Part shown: positions 52,996 through 64,000 of the stretch, piece after piece
Layout of the letters: every line of letters starts with the position of its first letter
Numbering within the stretch: the first letter of the stretch is position 1
NCBI GenBank assembly: GCA_951217055.1
Contig: OX578284.1
Span: 48,652,177 to 48,716,176, forward strand
Source of the DNA: Gerris lacustris
Lineage: Eukaryota; Arthropoda; Insecta; Hemiptera; Gerridae
Length of the DNA: 64,000 nucleotides
Reading direction: 5' to 3'
Notes under the pieces: generated by a model
The model's database searches: none
Seen by the model: the letters and a program-made list of their open reading frames with translations, nothing else
Told to the model about the DNA's origin: nothing
Made by a program: the position numbers and the translations under genes

Positions 52996-54019
52996 ATTTG
53001 AATTCTATATTTACAAGTTAAAAGAAGAGTTTCATTTAGAGTTGGGATTGCTTTACAGAGAATATCAGGTATAAATGAAAGTACTTCACCTTTAGTACAG
53101 TTGTAATTCTAAATTAACTCGAGTTTTACTTTACAAAGTGTTTTATAGCAATTTACTCAAAGGTAAATTCAAGTTCACTTAGTTTATATTACGGTTGTGA
53201 AGATAGTCGCTGAGAATTTCTAACTGCTCGTGGTCTCTGCAGAAATTTCTGGAAAACTATTAACGCTGATTTTCTTCTCTCTTATCTTGTGATGCTCTTA
53301 AATAACTTTGAATTGAACCCATTCACTATCTTTTACTTACTGCTAAACGTTATTTTTATCATTCTCCTTGCCTAAATGTTTAATTCTGGTGGAGGATTTT
53401 TTTTTTATAAACTATTTATATTCTTGTATTTATTTTTAAGAAAATACTTAGACTGCACTTATATTCTTATCATTGCTATTAATGTAACTATAATATTATG
53501 TTAATTACTTTTGGAAGTTTTTAGAGGTATTGATATGAAAAATAATTCATTTATCTTTTTTTTTTTTTTTTTTTTTATCTTGTATCATTTTTTTTGAAAA
53601 ATAATCCTTTTTATGGTCTGGACACTGGGCATTCACGTGGAACCTAAACTACTGGGCTGGTTCCGATTAAATTTTGGCATACATGTTAGAAAAATCAAAA
53701 TATGGATATAACAAAAAACTCTAATTATTTTTCAAAATCGGTTCCGATGTTTTGATTAAATTATGTTTCAGATTCCAAACTGCAGTCTTTCCTTTACTCC
53801 TTAACTAATTCATCTCTAACGAATTTCGACTCGATTAAATATCTGGTTTTACAGTTGATGGTGACATAGTTTTGGAACTTTTTCTAGTAGTGTTGAATAT
53901 TTTATGCAGTGAAATCAAAAACGATGTTAACTAGTGAAGAGGACGAAATATTGATGATTTTATAATGAATCAAGAGGCTTTAAATGTCATTTTAAGTTGA
54001 CATCTATGGTCACCGCTAA
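52996..54019. other. AT-rich intergenic DNA with a diverged family B fragment
   Basis: 53625-53770 has ACCTAAACTACTGGGCTGG and TTTTGGCATACATGTTAGAA as in family B. Poly-T run at 53558-53577. No gene. Confidence 0.55.
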
Positions 54020-54585
54020 GACGGCCGTGATTTTACGTCCACCTCAGTGACGTCATCTCCCTTTACATTACAGCCGGTAGAGTTAGGACGGCCATCATTT
54101 TACGTCCACCACAGTTACGTCATCTCCCTCTACATTACAGCCGCTAGAGTTGAAACAGCCGTAATTTTACATCCACCGCAGTTACGTCATCCCCCGCTAC
54201 ATTACAGCTGCTAGTGCTAGAACTGCCAGGGTCGGACTGGCTAGACGGGAGTTCGGGAGTTTTCCCGGTGGGCCGGTCTGGTTAAGGCCTAAAATGGGCC
54301 GCTCCCTTGGCCAACTCAAGACTTGAGGGCTGGTCTGATGGTGAAACTCCCGGGCCGAAATTTCTTCCCAGTCTGACCCTGAGAACTGCATTTCATTTTA
54401 CGTCCACCACAGTAACGCCAATCCCGCTACATTACAGCTGCTAGTGCTAGAACGGCCGTCATTTTACTTCGTCCACCGCAGTGACGTCTTCCCCCGCTAC
54501 ATTGCAGCCGCTAGAGTTAGGACGGCCGTCATTTGACGTCCACCACAGTGACGTCATCCCCCGCTACATTACGGTCGCTATATTA
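54020..54585 (+). repeat. ~69-bp minisatellite with CRE palindromes, six copies
   Basis: Units read GACGGCCGTCATTTTACGTC, then CACCACAGTGACGTCATCCC, then CCGCTACATTACAGCCGCTA. The first and last copies contain a perfect TGACGTCA (the CREB/ATF palindrome); others have one-base changes. A hAT MITE splits the array between the third and fourth units. Confidence 0.85.
54227..54381. mobile_element. hAT-type MITE with perfect 8-bp target duplication
   Basis: CAGGGTCGGACTGG (left) and CCAGTCTGACCCTG (right) are 14-bp inverted ends with one mismatch. AGAACTGC is duplicated exactly on both sides (54219-54226 and 54382-54389). An 8-bp duplication and CAGGG start are signatures of hAT elements. 155 bp, no ORF. 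Confidence 0.93.
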
Positions 54586-56439
54586 TGGTTCCGTTCTCCT
54601 ATAGGAATCCAGAGCTTAACCGACACTAAATATGGCCGCTAATGGTAAAAAGCCGGCTTTTTACAGTAAAATTACTTTTAGTAAAGACACTTCTTACAAT
54701 TTTCCAACTTTAAAAATAAAAACTTGGACATTAATAAACTTAAAACTTTCACTCGCTTTAATAAAATCAAGACATAAAAATAGTGTACTAGAATCTTATC
54801 AGGCGTCGTCTAACCTATTAAGATTACGATATAAAATGTCCAACAACATGTTTATTGGTCGTTATCCCCATTTCTAATTGCATCAATGAAAAAACGACAA
54901 AAGAAAAATATTTCTTTTACTATCTTTTAGTACATTTTTTTATGATGTAAAAGATTTTATTAGGACTTGTCTCAGAGAACATAAAAAAGTTAAGAATGAT
55001 TTATGACGTTATTTTTATTATTTTATTCGTTATAATTTGGACCTGATCTTTGGTCATTATGAAAAAAATGTTTATTGATAAAATTTATTTTGTTCTTCTT
55101 TAATTTTAATTTGTTGTAGTCTATTTTTATTGCTGAAGAATGTTCGAGTAAAGTAAATACATTTTATAGTAGTTTAAGTAGGCCGGGGTGAGTGAGAGTT
55201 TTAACAAATACTCATGTTTTTCCCCACTACACGGGTCTTTACTACAATCATCATCTCTAACTATCATCTCATTATGATTAACTATTTTCTTAATATTTAA
55301 TATTTATTGTATTACGCTCGCTAAAATTAAAGAACCACGTGATGCCTAGTTTATTAGAACACATTAAACATTTAAAAATGGTTATTCAATTGAAATAACA
55401 TATTCATGTAATAGCACATTCAGTACACATAATTAAACTAAATAACAATTGCTGGTTTCATTTAACTCTTTTAAAACTCTTCTTTGTCATTTGTTTATAA
55501 TTATTAGTTACAACAATATGTTCGAAATATTTCAGTTAAAATAGTCATTTTATCATTTATTATTTAATTTAAACAAGTAAGGCGCGCTTCACGTAAGACG
55601 TAAGGCGATTATAGCCAGTTTCTGTACGATTAAGTTAAAATTTTGAGTGTAAAAATTAAATAATTGCATATTCTATTTCTAAACTTCAAGACCTTTAAAT
55701 TGATATATATAACATGTCATGGCGACAACCAACTTTTTTTGTCGCCCGCCATATTGAAAATATTAAGTGTGAAAACTCCAAAAATTGAACAGTTGTCACA
55801 AATGATGACACCGAGATGCACGTGTGTGCCGAATTTCATGTTCCTGGCTATGGTAGTTTATGAATTGAAACAAGCCAACGGACAGACAGAGCCTGAGAAA
55901 ATGAAAATAAAATGTAATAAAATTATATTACTTTTTTCAATGAACAAAATAATGCTTGTTTTTAAGAGACTAGAATTTTTAATCAGGTGTAATGGATTAA
56001 GGTAATACTAAGTGACATTTTAATATAAATAAAAACGATGTTTTTCATGATAAAATTGTCTCAGAATAATGTTTTCTTTTAATTAGCATAAAATGTCCAA
56101 TTTCTCTGTTTCTTTTTTTTTAATGTTACAAAACTCTTTTTAAATTCTACTATTTCCTTTTAATTATTCTTATTTCGTAATGACATTTCTGAGACCTAAT
56201 ATCATTAGATTCAGATTAAAAATGTAATTATTTATACAAATTTTAATGAAACTAGAAAACATGGTCTTATATTTCTACAAAGACTCTTAACAGGTGTTGG
56301 ATACAGGGAAGACATTGAAACTAGAAAATTGTACTCAGTCCTAATGTAATTTCAATACGAGAATATGTTTATGGTTGTGTTGGCTCAAGTTAGGACAGTA
56401 AGAGCTATTTCTATAATAAGTTGGACTCAAGATTTGAGT
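54586..56439. other. AT-rich intergenic DNA with one family D repeat
   Basis: 55700-55900 (GCCATATTGAAAATATTAAG, GCACGTGTGTGCCGAATTTC, GACAGACAGAG) parallels 62460-62655. No gene; ORFs at 54632 and 55664 have no motif. Confidence 0.55.
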
Positions 56440-56655
56440 ATAATGCAAGTTTTAGCAGGAACAATGATTTAAGAAGAGTTAAAGTTTAATCTATAATGTA
56501 AGCTTTAGTAGGAACAATGATTTGAGAAGAGAAAAAGTTTAATCTATAATGTATGTTTTAGCAGGAACAATGATTTAAGAAGAGTAAAAGTTTTATCTTA
56601 TAATGTTAGTCTCAGCTGAACCCTTGATTTGAGAAGTGTAAAAGTGTAGACTATA
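56440..56655 (+). repeat. ~62-bp minisatellite, 3.5 copies
   Basis: Unit TTTTAGCAGGAACAATGATT followed by AAGAAGAGTAAAAGTTTAAT and CTATAATGTA. The last copy is degenerate. Confidence 0.85.
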
Positions 56656-58017
56656 GTATAGCCGACCAAAATAGCTTAAACCTAATACCTTTAATAGTAG
56701 ATAAAATTGAGAAAATTTTGCTAGGCTTTTAAAACTATGCAGACCTTTTTATTAAGAGATCGACCCCACTTGAAGAGTTAGTGCACTTAATTTTAAAGAT
56801 AAGACACGAATTCCCTACTATCACCAGTTTGGATATGACAATGATATAGTTGCAATTAAGTAGGGCTGTCTTACATTGACGTAGCTAATAATACTTTATG
56901 CAAATGTAAAGAATATTAAACATTTATTAATATATCCAATAAAAAATAGCACCTTCTACAAATAAATGGTTGTTTTGACTGAGATTTTGTGGTACCACTC
57001 ATAATTATGACTAGAGAGGTTGGTTATCTCACTCACAATTATGGCTAAAGAGGTTGGTTGAAAGTAAGACAACAATATTGTCACCACAATTTTATATTAT
57101 AACTCCTAAATGTGTTTCGACACATAATATCATCTTCATTGTGCGTGTTAAATTAGTAAGAGTTAATTCTGTACAGTATAGAATTCAGATGATAATATCA
57201 TCTATTATGTATCTATATCTATTATATGTGTCAAAACGCCTTTGTGAATTTTATTATGAAATTGTGGTGAATGAATGAGGTGTGGCACTTTACTTCTTTA
57301 AAAAAATCAATGGGGGATCATCTGATGATCATCTGTGGGTCAGTCCCTAACTATCAATAAATTCTGAGCAAAATCGGTACAAATCGCCAAATCGGTCTTT
57401 AGACCTTGAGAAATTGATGTTTGGTGGATTTTCACATTTGCGCATGGGCAGTGGCTACTATAATTCTAATTACAATGGCATTTACAGAGAACCATATAAA
57501 TTGTAGAAAATTGTGAAAGTTATGCGTGTGCCAAGGATCTAGCAATGGTGCATACGCAGTGGCTGCGACTGATCTGATCATAATGAAATTCGGCATTATG
57601 ATGCGCTCGATCTTCCACTACCCTCCAAATTTGAGCGAAATGCACTCACTATGTGCGAAGGAGCATTAGATGACGAGAAGTTGACGTTTGTCAGATTTTA
57701 CATTGCGCTTTTTAAGAGGCTATCAATAATCCGCGAACGATGGAACTCACAAGGGACCATCTAGGGCCTATCCCGCGTAATCCCGGAAAATGACATTAAA
57801 ATAGGATGAAAATAGTTGAAGTTATGCGTGTGGTAAGGATTCATGGACATACAGACCGATATGAAACTAAATTTGTTCAGGAAGGTCTAAAAAGGTCAAA
57901 TACGAATGGAAATGTTCCTATTTTGGGAGGAAAAATATTCACTTCCCAAAAGTGAACACAACGATTCCGCTACCTTAGTAGACTCGGAAGCAAAAAGTTG
58001 TTGAAATACTAAAGATA
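56656..58017. other. Intergenic DNA with a Penelope-associated repeat
   Basis: 56968-57190 matches 8215-8400. 57955-57995 carries an A-family end (CACAACGATTCCGCTACC). No gene recognised. Confidence 0.55.
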
Positions 58018-58285
58018 CTTCATGTGATTATACTTCACGTGATTATAATTCACTCTTATGCTTCATGTGATTATACTTCACTTTTATGCATCACGTTCTT
58101 ATACTTCACTCTTATACTTCTATTATACTTCACTCCTATACTTATCTTATGCTTCACTCTAATTCTTCATTCTTCTACTTCATGTGATTATACTTCACTC
58201 TTACACTTCACTCTTATACTTCTCTTATGCTTCACTCTAATACTTCATTCTTATACTTCATGTTATTATACTTTACACTTTATTT
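58018..58285 (+). repeat. Degenerate CTTATACTTCACT minisatellite
   Basis: Short units of about 13-16 bp (CTTATACTTCACT, TTCATGTGATTATACTTCAC) alternate irregularly. The plus-strand ORF of Leu/Ile/Tyr-rich repeats is an artefact. Confidence 0.85.
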
Positions 58286-58830
58286 AATAACGCTGAAAAT
58301 AAATTGTTGTTGGCATATAAATTGTTTTAATTTTTAATAAGTCGTGATCTTATAAATCTTCCCTTAATACTAAACTAGCATTAATTGATGAAGTTGGACG
58401 AAAAAAAGTAAGGTTATACTTTTTCTACGACTCATCTCTTATCATATCACGTATTACTTACTGTTCTGCCAACAACCTCGTAATACTTATCTGTGAAAGA
58501 TAAGTATTATGGCTTTTTCTTTGAAACTTTTTCCTCGTTCTTAAGTATAAGATGGCTTTAGTATATTTTTATATATATATAGAAGTAGCAGAATGTTATT
58601 GAAAGATATTTTCAAATGTATTTTCTCCGCAGGATGAAAATAAAAGAAAGAGTATTATTTTCTCCGTAGTGGAATTATTGGATTTAAGGGAACAAAATCC
58701 TCCCACCATGTGTTCAGGTGGCTGAACTTAAGTTAGATTGAACTACCTTATGGCACTTTGTCAAAACTATATAGGATGTTTTTGTGAGATGCAGACGTAA
58801 TAAATAAAAAAAAAGTTTCTTTTTTTCTTT
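58286..58830. other. AT-rich intergenic DNA
   Basis: A short inverted pair (AATACTTATCT near 58480, AGATAAGTATT near 58497) is present. No gene. Confidence 0.5.
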
Positions 58831-59205
58831 TTGACATTTTCATGTTTAGGCCGTGCTACATAAATCGAAAAGCGTTACTAAAAAACTTTACCCGGTGTAT
58901 CAAGGAGTTAGAAAGGTATAGGAGGTGTGCACAGTCTGTCTCCACCTGTTGGGCCTCCCATCACCGCACTTCATAGGGCCGAAGAAAGTCGAAAAGATTT
59001 ATACGTGTGACAGGGAATTAGGAAAGTACAGGAGGTTGCCATCAACTCTCAGCCCTCTCGGCCTACCTAGTATGAAGGCATATGAACAATTCGTAGAAGG
59101 CGGGCCGGCGCCTTTGAATTCAGTCGTTTGTAATCAAGCCGCGGCAGTGCCGGTGTGGAGATAAGAATAAAAATTATCTTCCATCTACTTTTATCAATTA
59201 CTTGA
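58831..59205 (+). repeat. Dispersed repeat copy matching 6966-7330
   Basis: Near-identical to the 7-kb copy. It contains an open frame (58925-59164, 79 codons) with three Cys in the N-terminal half, KKVEKIYTCDRELGKYRRL and EGGPAPLNSVVCNQAAAVP. The matching frame at 7 kb is disrupted. The GC-rich, codon-like block stands out from the AT-rich surroundings, but the peptide is not recognised. Confidence 0.75.
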
Positions 59206-59244
59206 ATACATTTTTCCTTCGATTTGTAATACAAAAATACAAAA

Positions 59245-59345
59245 AGATATGTATGTTTCTAAAAGATATGTATGTTTCTAAAAGATATATATGTTTCTAA
59301 AAGATTATGTATGTTTCTAAAAGATATGAATGTTTCCAAAAGAAA
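59245..59345 (+). repeat. 19-20-bp tandem repeat, five copies
   Basis: AAAAGATATGTATGTTTCT repeated with one-base variations. Confidence 0.9.
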
Positions 59346-60650
59346 TGTATCAAATCAAATGCATGGTTGCACAATTTTGACTTTGAAACCTTTAACTTTT
59401 CACTAAGGAATTATGACCATTCTCACCTATAGAGTTAAATTAATTTAAAAGAAACGACGCAAGATCGGAGATTTCAAATAAAATTTACCTTTACATTTTT
59501 TATTATAATAGATCCAACATATCTTCATAATATTGGTTCGAAAAATAGGTTTCTACCTCCTATGTTTGTTTGGTCTTCTAAAATGAGTGTGTTAAAATTA
59601 AATGTCGATGGATGAAATTTAATTTTAACACACAGAATATGTAGAACGGCTTATTCTTGTTTTTTGACAAGAAAATAATTTACCCGTTCATATTAAACAG
59701 AAATACTTTTCATCAACATGTATTTGATTGGGTATTGATTGGGGTAAATCAAAAACATTATTACACTTTTTCAAGAGTTCAAAACATCCACTCCTATATT
59801 ATATTAGCCAACAACATTATATACTTTTTTTAGTAATATATATTTTAATTTTCATCCTTAATAATAAATCTTAAATAAATAAAAGTGCGAACTAATATCT
59901 GCAATATATTTACTTTTAAACTTAGCTATAATCTTTATAAAAAAGGAAAAGCTGTTTAAATTTATAAAAATATATCCAGAAAGAAATATTTCGTATTTCG
60001 GAGTTTTTTATTTCGTTCCGTAGGTCCGGAATCAAGGGCTTTATTTCATTAAAGGGATTGTTAGCATAGGACTAACACCAGGTCTGTGCTAACAGCCGAA
60101 ATTCATTTAGGGCAAAAAAAAATCAACCTTTGAATCCCTTATTCCAGATGGAATTCACGTTTTTCATCTGGTAATAAAAAGAGAGAAATTCTGTACTTTT
60201 TGTCTATATTTTACCGGTAGAGTTACATTCTGTCATTGAAATTTAGTCAACAGTGTTAAGTAATTAAGCACAATTTAAAAGGTAATTACATTGTGTGATT
60301 ACACAATTAATTGCAATTTTATTTACGGTATTTCTATAGTTTAGACTGTGAACATATACTGTGTAATTTTTGTTTTTAGACAGGGACTACAGATACTATT
60401 ATTTATCCATAATTAACTACAGAAATTCATTTCTCTACGAGTTTTTATTCAATTAATGACTATATTAACAAATTTTGAGTGTTTAGTTCGAGTTTTATAT
60501 TGTTAGTTAATGAAATAGTATGACTAGAAAGAAGATGAATTGCAAAAGCTGTTGTTTAAGGCTCGGTTAAACCAGAAGCGAACCATGAATCTGTAATATA
60601 GAATAATCCTGGTTAAATAAAAGGCGGCCCATCGCCATCGTGGCGGACAT
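59346..60650. other. AT-rich intergenic DNA with one strong hairpin
   Basis: 59587-59633 pairs TGTGTTAAAATTAAAT with ATTTAATTTTAACACA around a loop of about 13 bases. No gene. Confidence 0.55.
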
Positions 60651-60920
60651 ATGAGCAGTTGTAGTTTCCACTAATTTCGCGGCGGACTAATTTGGTTAAT
60701 GGTGGACAGATGAGCAGTTGCAGGTTCCACTAAGTTCGCGGCGGACTAATCTAATTCGCGGTAGACAAATGAGCAGTTGTAGTTTCCACCAAGTTCGTGG
60801 CGGACTAATCTAGTTCGCGGTGGACAGATGAGCAGTTGTAGTTTCCACTAAGTTTAAGTTTTCGGTGGACTAATCTGGTTCGCGGTAGACAAATGAGCAG
60901 TTTTAGTTTCCACTAAACGT
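60651..60920 (+). repeat. 59-bp minisatellite, five copies
   Basis: ATGAGCAGTTGTAGTTTCCA starts lie at 60651, 60710, 60769, 60828 and 60893 (last interval 65 bp). Units also have GCGGCGGACTAATCTnGTTC. A stray related copy lies at 61300-61375. Confidence 0.9.
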
Positions 60921-63214
60921 CCAGCGATGACTGATCTTATCGTTTTCCTAGCCGAGCAATTATCGCTAGAATTCTATCGCTGACGATTTAACTCGTGCTA
61001 AAGAGAAAGAGCTCCCGATTTCATTGGTTCCCTCTCTTTATTTCCCTCCGATTTCTTCAAATGGGAGAAATACCTTCTCTTTAGAAGTGGAAGAAGAATG
61101 GTGTACAACATAAAGCGCTAGGAAATCAAAGTTTTTCCTTTAAAGTCATCATTAATTCACAAAACTACCGAGCAGTTCACGCCTACCTCGTTTACATACT
61201 GATGGGTTGCAATAGTCGCTGGAGACGCGTGGAGGAATTATAATTTCTGAGCCAGTGACAATCGCTCAGCATCTATTGCAGGAGTCGCTTCTAGGGTACC
61301 TTAAGTTCGCGGTGGACTAATTTAGTTCGCGGCGAACAGATTAGCAGTTGTAGTTTCCACTAACTTCGAGGCGGACTGGAGGCAGATCAATGACTGCCGA
61401 TACTGATAAATTAATTGATCATTTACAGGAGTTATTATTATTTTCTTTACAGCACAAAAGTTCTATTGTGGTCAAGGAGAATGCGGACAAATTAGGAATC
61501 AAGAGTTAAAACGCATTCACAACCAGCCTAACTTAACAGTATAATCGATGCTGTACAACTTGTAAAAATGAGTTCCTTCTTTCCCTTTTGTTTACCGCCC
61601 CCAATTTTCTATCCTGCTCCAAATTAATCTCTAAATTTAAAGCATTTAAACAGAAAATCGTGTTTGAGTAAGGAAATATTGGCTTTATAAAGGGTTGAAG
61701 AGAGAAATCTCGGTCTTAAAGGGCAACAACTAAATGATGGATTTACTGTGTAAAGCTTGAGTTGAGGTTTAAAACCTTAAAGCTCAGTTGAACGCTGCAG
61801 CTTCCTCAACGACGCCCAAATATCAGACGCCTTTGATAAATTACCTCTTAACGTCATTAATCATAGCTGAATATTATCCTTAATTTTATCCGACCAAATA
61901 TTAAAGATATTTTTAATAAGGTGGAATTCTACTATTTAGTGAATATACTTTAATGCAAGAATCTTTCTCGAATGCCGGATAATATAATATTCTTTAATAT
62001 ACTTCTTAAAATGTCACTTACGCTCAAGGAAATTAATAAAGAATATTTCTAGGTAATAACACTTTTAAGGAGACTATATTAATAAATATTGTTTATCAGG
62101 AAAAGAACAATTGAAAAAGAAATCAAAAGGTGAGGGAAAAACATGAAAAGAGTCAGGATATTAGGGTTTTGACCATTTATATGACTAGTTATGTGGCGCA
62201 TATAGATCTCGCGTAGAAAAATGTCCATTTTCTCTTGTATGTGCCTTATTTGTTGCCAATCTACTACGAAACATTGTTCGGGGAAAAACTTACATACTAT
62301 TAATGTATCTGAAAACCTTTAAAATTACATGTTTCATGTCATATAAGCCAAAACTTTTTTCAGCATCCTCATCTTACCCATATTAAAAAAAAAAAAAAAT
62401 GCAGTTTCAAAACAATAGTTACACATTCTTTTCCTACTTGTCAGGCTTTAAAACGACGTATTACATGTCACGCTGACTAGCAACTTAATCTTTAGCCATC
62501 TACCATATTGGCCAACCATTTGGAAAATATTTAATATGGAAATTACAAAAACTATAAAGTTGTAACAAATAACGATATGCACCTGTGTGCCAATACTCGT
62601 TGAAATCGGTTAATTTTTAAGCCAGTTGTTGTTAGACAAACAAACAAACACACAAACTTTTCAAAGCCCAAGCCTCTAAAAGAATAAAGAAATCACTACG
62701 CTCACTACCTGACCTTTGAACGTTTTAACTACGTGAAGGAATTGAAATTCCAAAATAACTTAATAACCGTCACCTCTAAATAACCGACACCTCTCCACGG
62801 CACAAGGCACTCAGCCTTCATAGTGGAGAGTTCTTCCGTACTCCTTATTTGTGTTGCGTCAAATCTTCTAATTTAAATGCATAAAGCAACTATTTTTGCT
62901 TTGTAATACCGAATTGTTATATTGCATGTAAACAATCATGTTGTAAGCTATATGTTAAATAAAGGAAAATTTATAAAGAAAAAAATTTTAAAAAAACTGT
63001 CCAAACTCAAAGAACTACTCGAAATGGGAAACTAAATTGAAACGAACAAATAAGTTTAAATAACATGAATATTTAGATTAGTTTGTTAAATTTTTAAAAT
63101 CGATCTATTGAAAAAATAAGAAATTAGACATCTTAAAGGATTTTAAAACATTGTGTCTCCACGTAAAACAATATTTGGCAAATACCAATGTTAGACACAA
63201 GTTTTAAAGATAAC
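60921..63214. other. Intergenic DNA with repeat fragments
   Basis: 61290-61385 is a stray unit of the 59-bp repeat. 62460-62655 is a family D member (GATATGCACCTGTGTGCC, GACAAACAAACAAACAC). No gene recognised. Confidence 0.55.
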
Positions 63215-63580
63215 CTAAGGGTAGTGACACACTTCGCTACCCGGGTAGCGCCACCTGGGTGGCGCCCACCTGGTTGTTGCCACTTGCTCCCGCCACCTCA
63301 CTTGCGCCACCCACTTATATGAGGGATGCAGTCAGCCCATGATTTGATTTCCCCTATATTTGATTGAAGGAGTGGGGGCTGAGTGGCAGGTACTTGGGTG
63401 GCACCGTGTGACAGGCTCAATTGAAAACAATGGGTTGACCGGGTAGCGCCACCTGTGGGTGGCGGCTAGACCGTCGGTCGGTCGACCGTGTAGTGCCACC
63501 CGGCAGGTGGCGCCACCTCGTGTGACAGGTTCCATCTATTCTCATTGAAGACTGGGTGGCGAAGTGTGTCACCCCCCTAA
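63215..63580. mobile_element. GC-rich element with inverted ends
   Basis: CTAAGGGTAGTGACACACTT plus CGCTACCC at the left is mirrored by GGGTGGCGAAGTGTGTCACC plus CCCCTAA at the right. The interior repeats GGTGGCGCCACC-type palindromes and GTGTGACAGG(C/T)TC words. 366 bp, no ORF that survives scrutiny. Non-autonomous DNA transposon; superfamily not assigned. Confidence 0.75.
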
Positions 63581-63719
63581 GCCAACGCTACAATTTCGCA
63601 GTTTTAGTGTGGTTCGTTGAAGGGATGTAAAACAAAAATAGATATAATATATACTTTGGTCATTGCATATAAATTGGCTATATTTCGCCTTTCTCCGAGG
63701 CATAGACGTGCCTGAAAAA

Positions 63720-64000
63720 CCCGGCCTCTTTCCGTCCACGTTTAAAGCTATTTTCTCAGGCAACTAGACTTTTCCCAGTAAAACGGCTAATATCGTTAGA
63801 TTTGTTATTGAATGGACTACATTTTAGAATTTTTTAATTAAAATTGTCGGAACCATTTTTGAGAATTTTTGAAACACCTCCAAATTTGGAGCTATAATCC
63901 ATTCATTTATTGAATTCATCTCGGGTATAATTTTTCTGAACATATATGCCAAATTGCGTTTAAATCGGCCCTGTAATGTAGGCCCCAGGCGTTTGTACAG
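63720..64000 (-). repeat. Family B copy cut by the window end
   Basis: Reverse orientation: GTCCACGTTTAAAGCTATTT, TTTTCCCAGTAAAACGGC, GACTACATTTTAGAATTTTT, TATATGCCAAATTGCGTTTA and GTAGGCCCCAGGCGTTTGTA. More diverged than the three internal copies. The box-B region appears lost. Confidence 0.75.

Noticed and set aside
55664..56005. 113-codon plus-strand ORF
   Set aside because: Overlaps a family D repeat including its GACAGACAGAG tract; no protein motif.
58024..58287. 87-codon ORF with Leu/Ile/Tyr repeats
   Set aside because: A direct translation of the degenerate CTTATACTTCACT repeat.

Overview
This window is AT-rich, intron-style animal DNA, almost certainly from an arthropod and most likely an insect. 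It is dense with dispersed repeats, MITEs, retroelement remains and minisatellites. I find no convincing intact host gene. The species cannot be named from sequence alone.

The centre (about 23.5-32.1 kb) holds one compact island of intact open reading frames that differs from everything around it: an endogenous Polinton/Maverick or adintovirus-like DNA virus element. A leftward (minus strand) group encodes a retroviral-type integrase with a C-terminal chromodomain, a small fibre-like protein, a conserved protein of unknown function and an A32/FtsK-like packaging ATPase. A 94-bp divergent promoter separates it from a tightly packed rightward group. That group encodes a phospholipase A2/minor-capsid fusion, an adenain-like cysteine protease, a penton-like protein, a 48-residue overlapping ORF, a Cys-rich protein, the double-jelly-roll major capsid protein, and a two-part protein ending in a BIR (inhibitor-of-apoptosis) domain. 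Together these form a virion morphogenesis, integration and host-interaction module. No protein-primed DNA polymerase B is present anywhere in the window, and no long terminal inverted repeats were found. The copy therefore looks truncated or polymerase-less, although its surviving ORFs are open. At the right edge a minus-strand ORF, distantly like the N-terminal part of the BIR protein, is cut by a dispersed repeat.

0-23 kb: AT-rich DNA with MITEs and foldbacks (1.6, 1.9, 5.9, 9.4 and 16.5 kb); a Tc1/mariner-type transposon remnant (4.77-5.64 kb); a Penelope-like GIY-YIG endonuclease fragment followed by a hammerhead-ribozyme-like motif (8.5-9.3 kb); a LINE ORF2 fragment (12.9-13.7 kb); minisatellites at 18.2 and 20.0 kb; and a composite element bounded by 28-bp inverted repeats (20.4-22.2 kb) into which two other repeat families have inserted.

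32-64 kb: an 83-bp minisatellite (33.1-33.9 kb), a LINE pseudogene (34.7-35.1 kb), a tRNA-derived SINE with a perfect target-site duplication (37.0 kb), a 56-bp minisatellite (38.0 kb), several MITEs (TA-, TTAA- and 8-bp-TSD types), a 260-bp foldback (43.6 kb), a 214-bp palindromic satellite (45.4-46.1 kb), an irregular ~115-bp array (51.7-53.0 kb), a CRE-containing 69-bp array interrupted by a hAT MITE (54.0-54.6 kb), and further minisatellites (56.4, 58.0, 59.3 and 60.7 kb). Several dispersed families share a conserved GATTTTGATGAAATTTGG-like core and carry an embedded (GACA)n microsatellite. They occur on both sides of the viral island.
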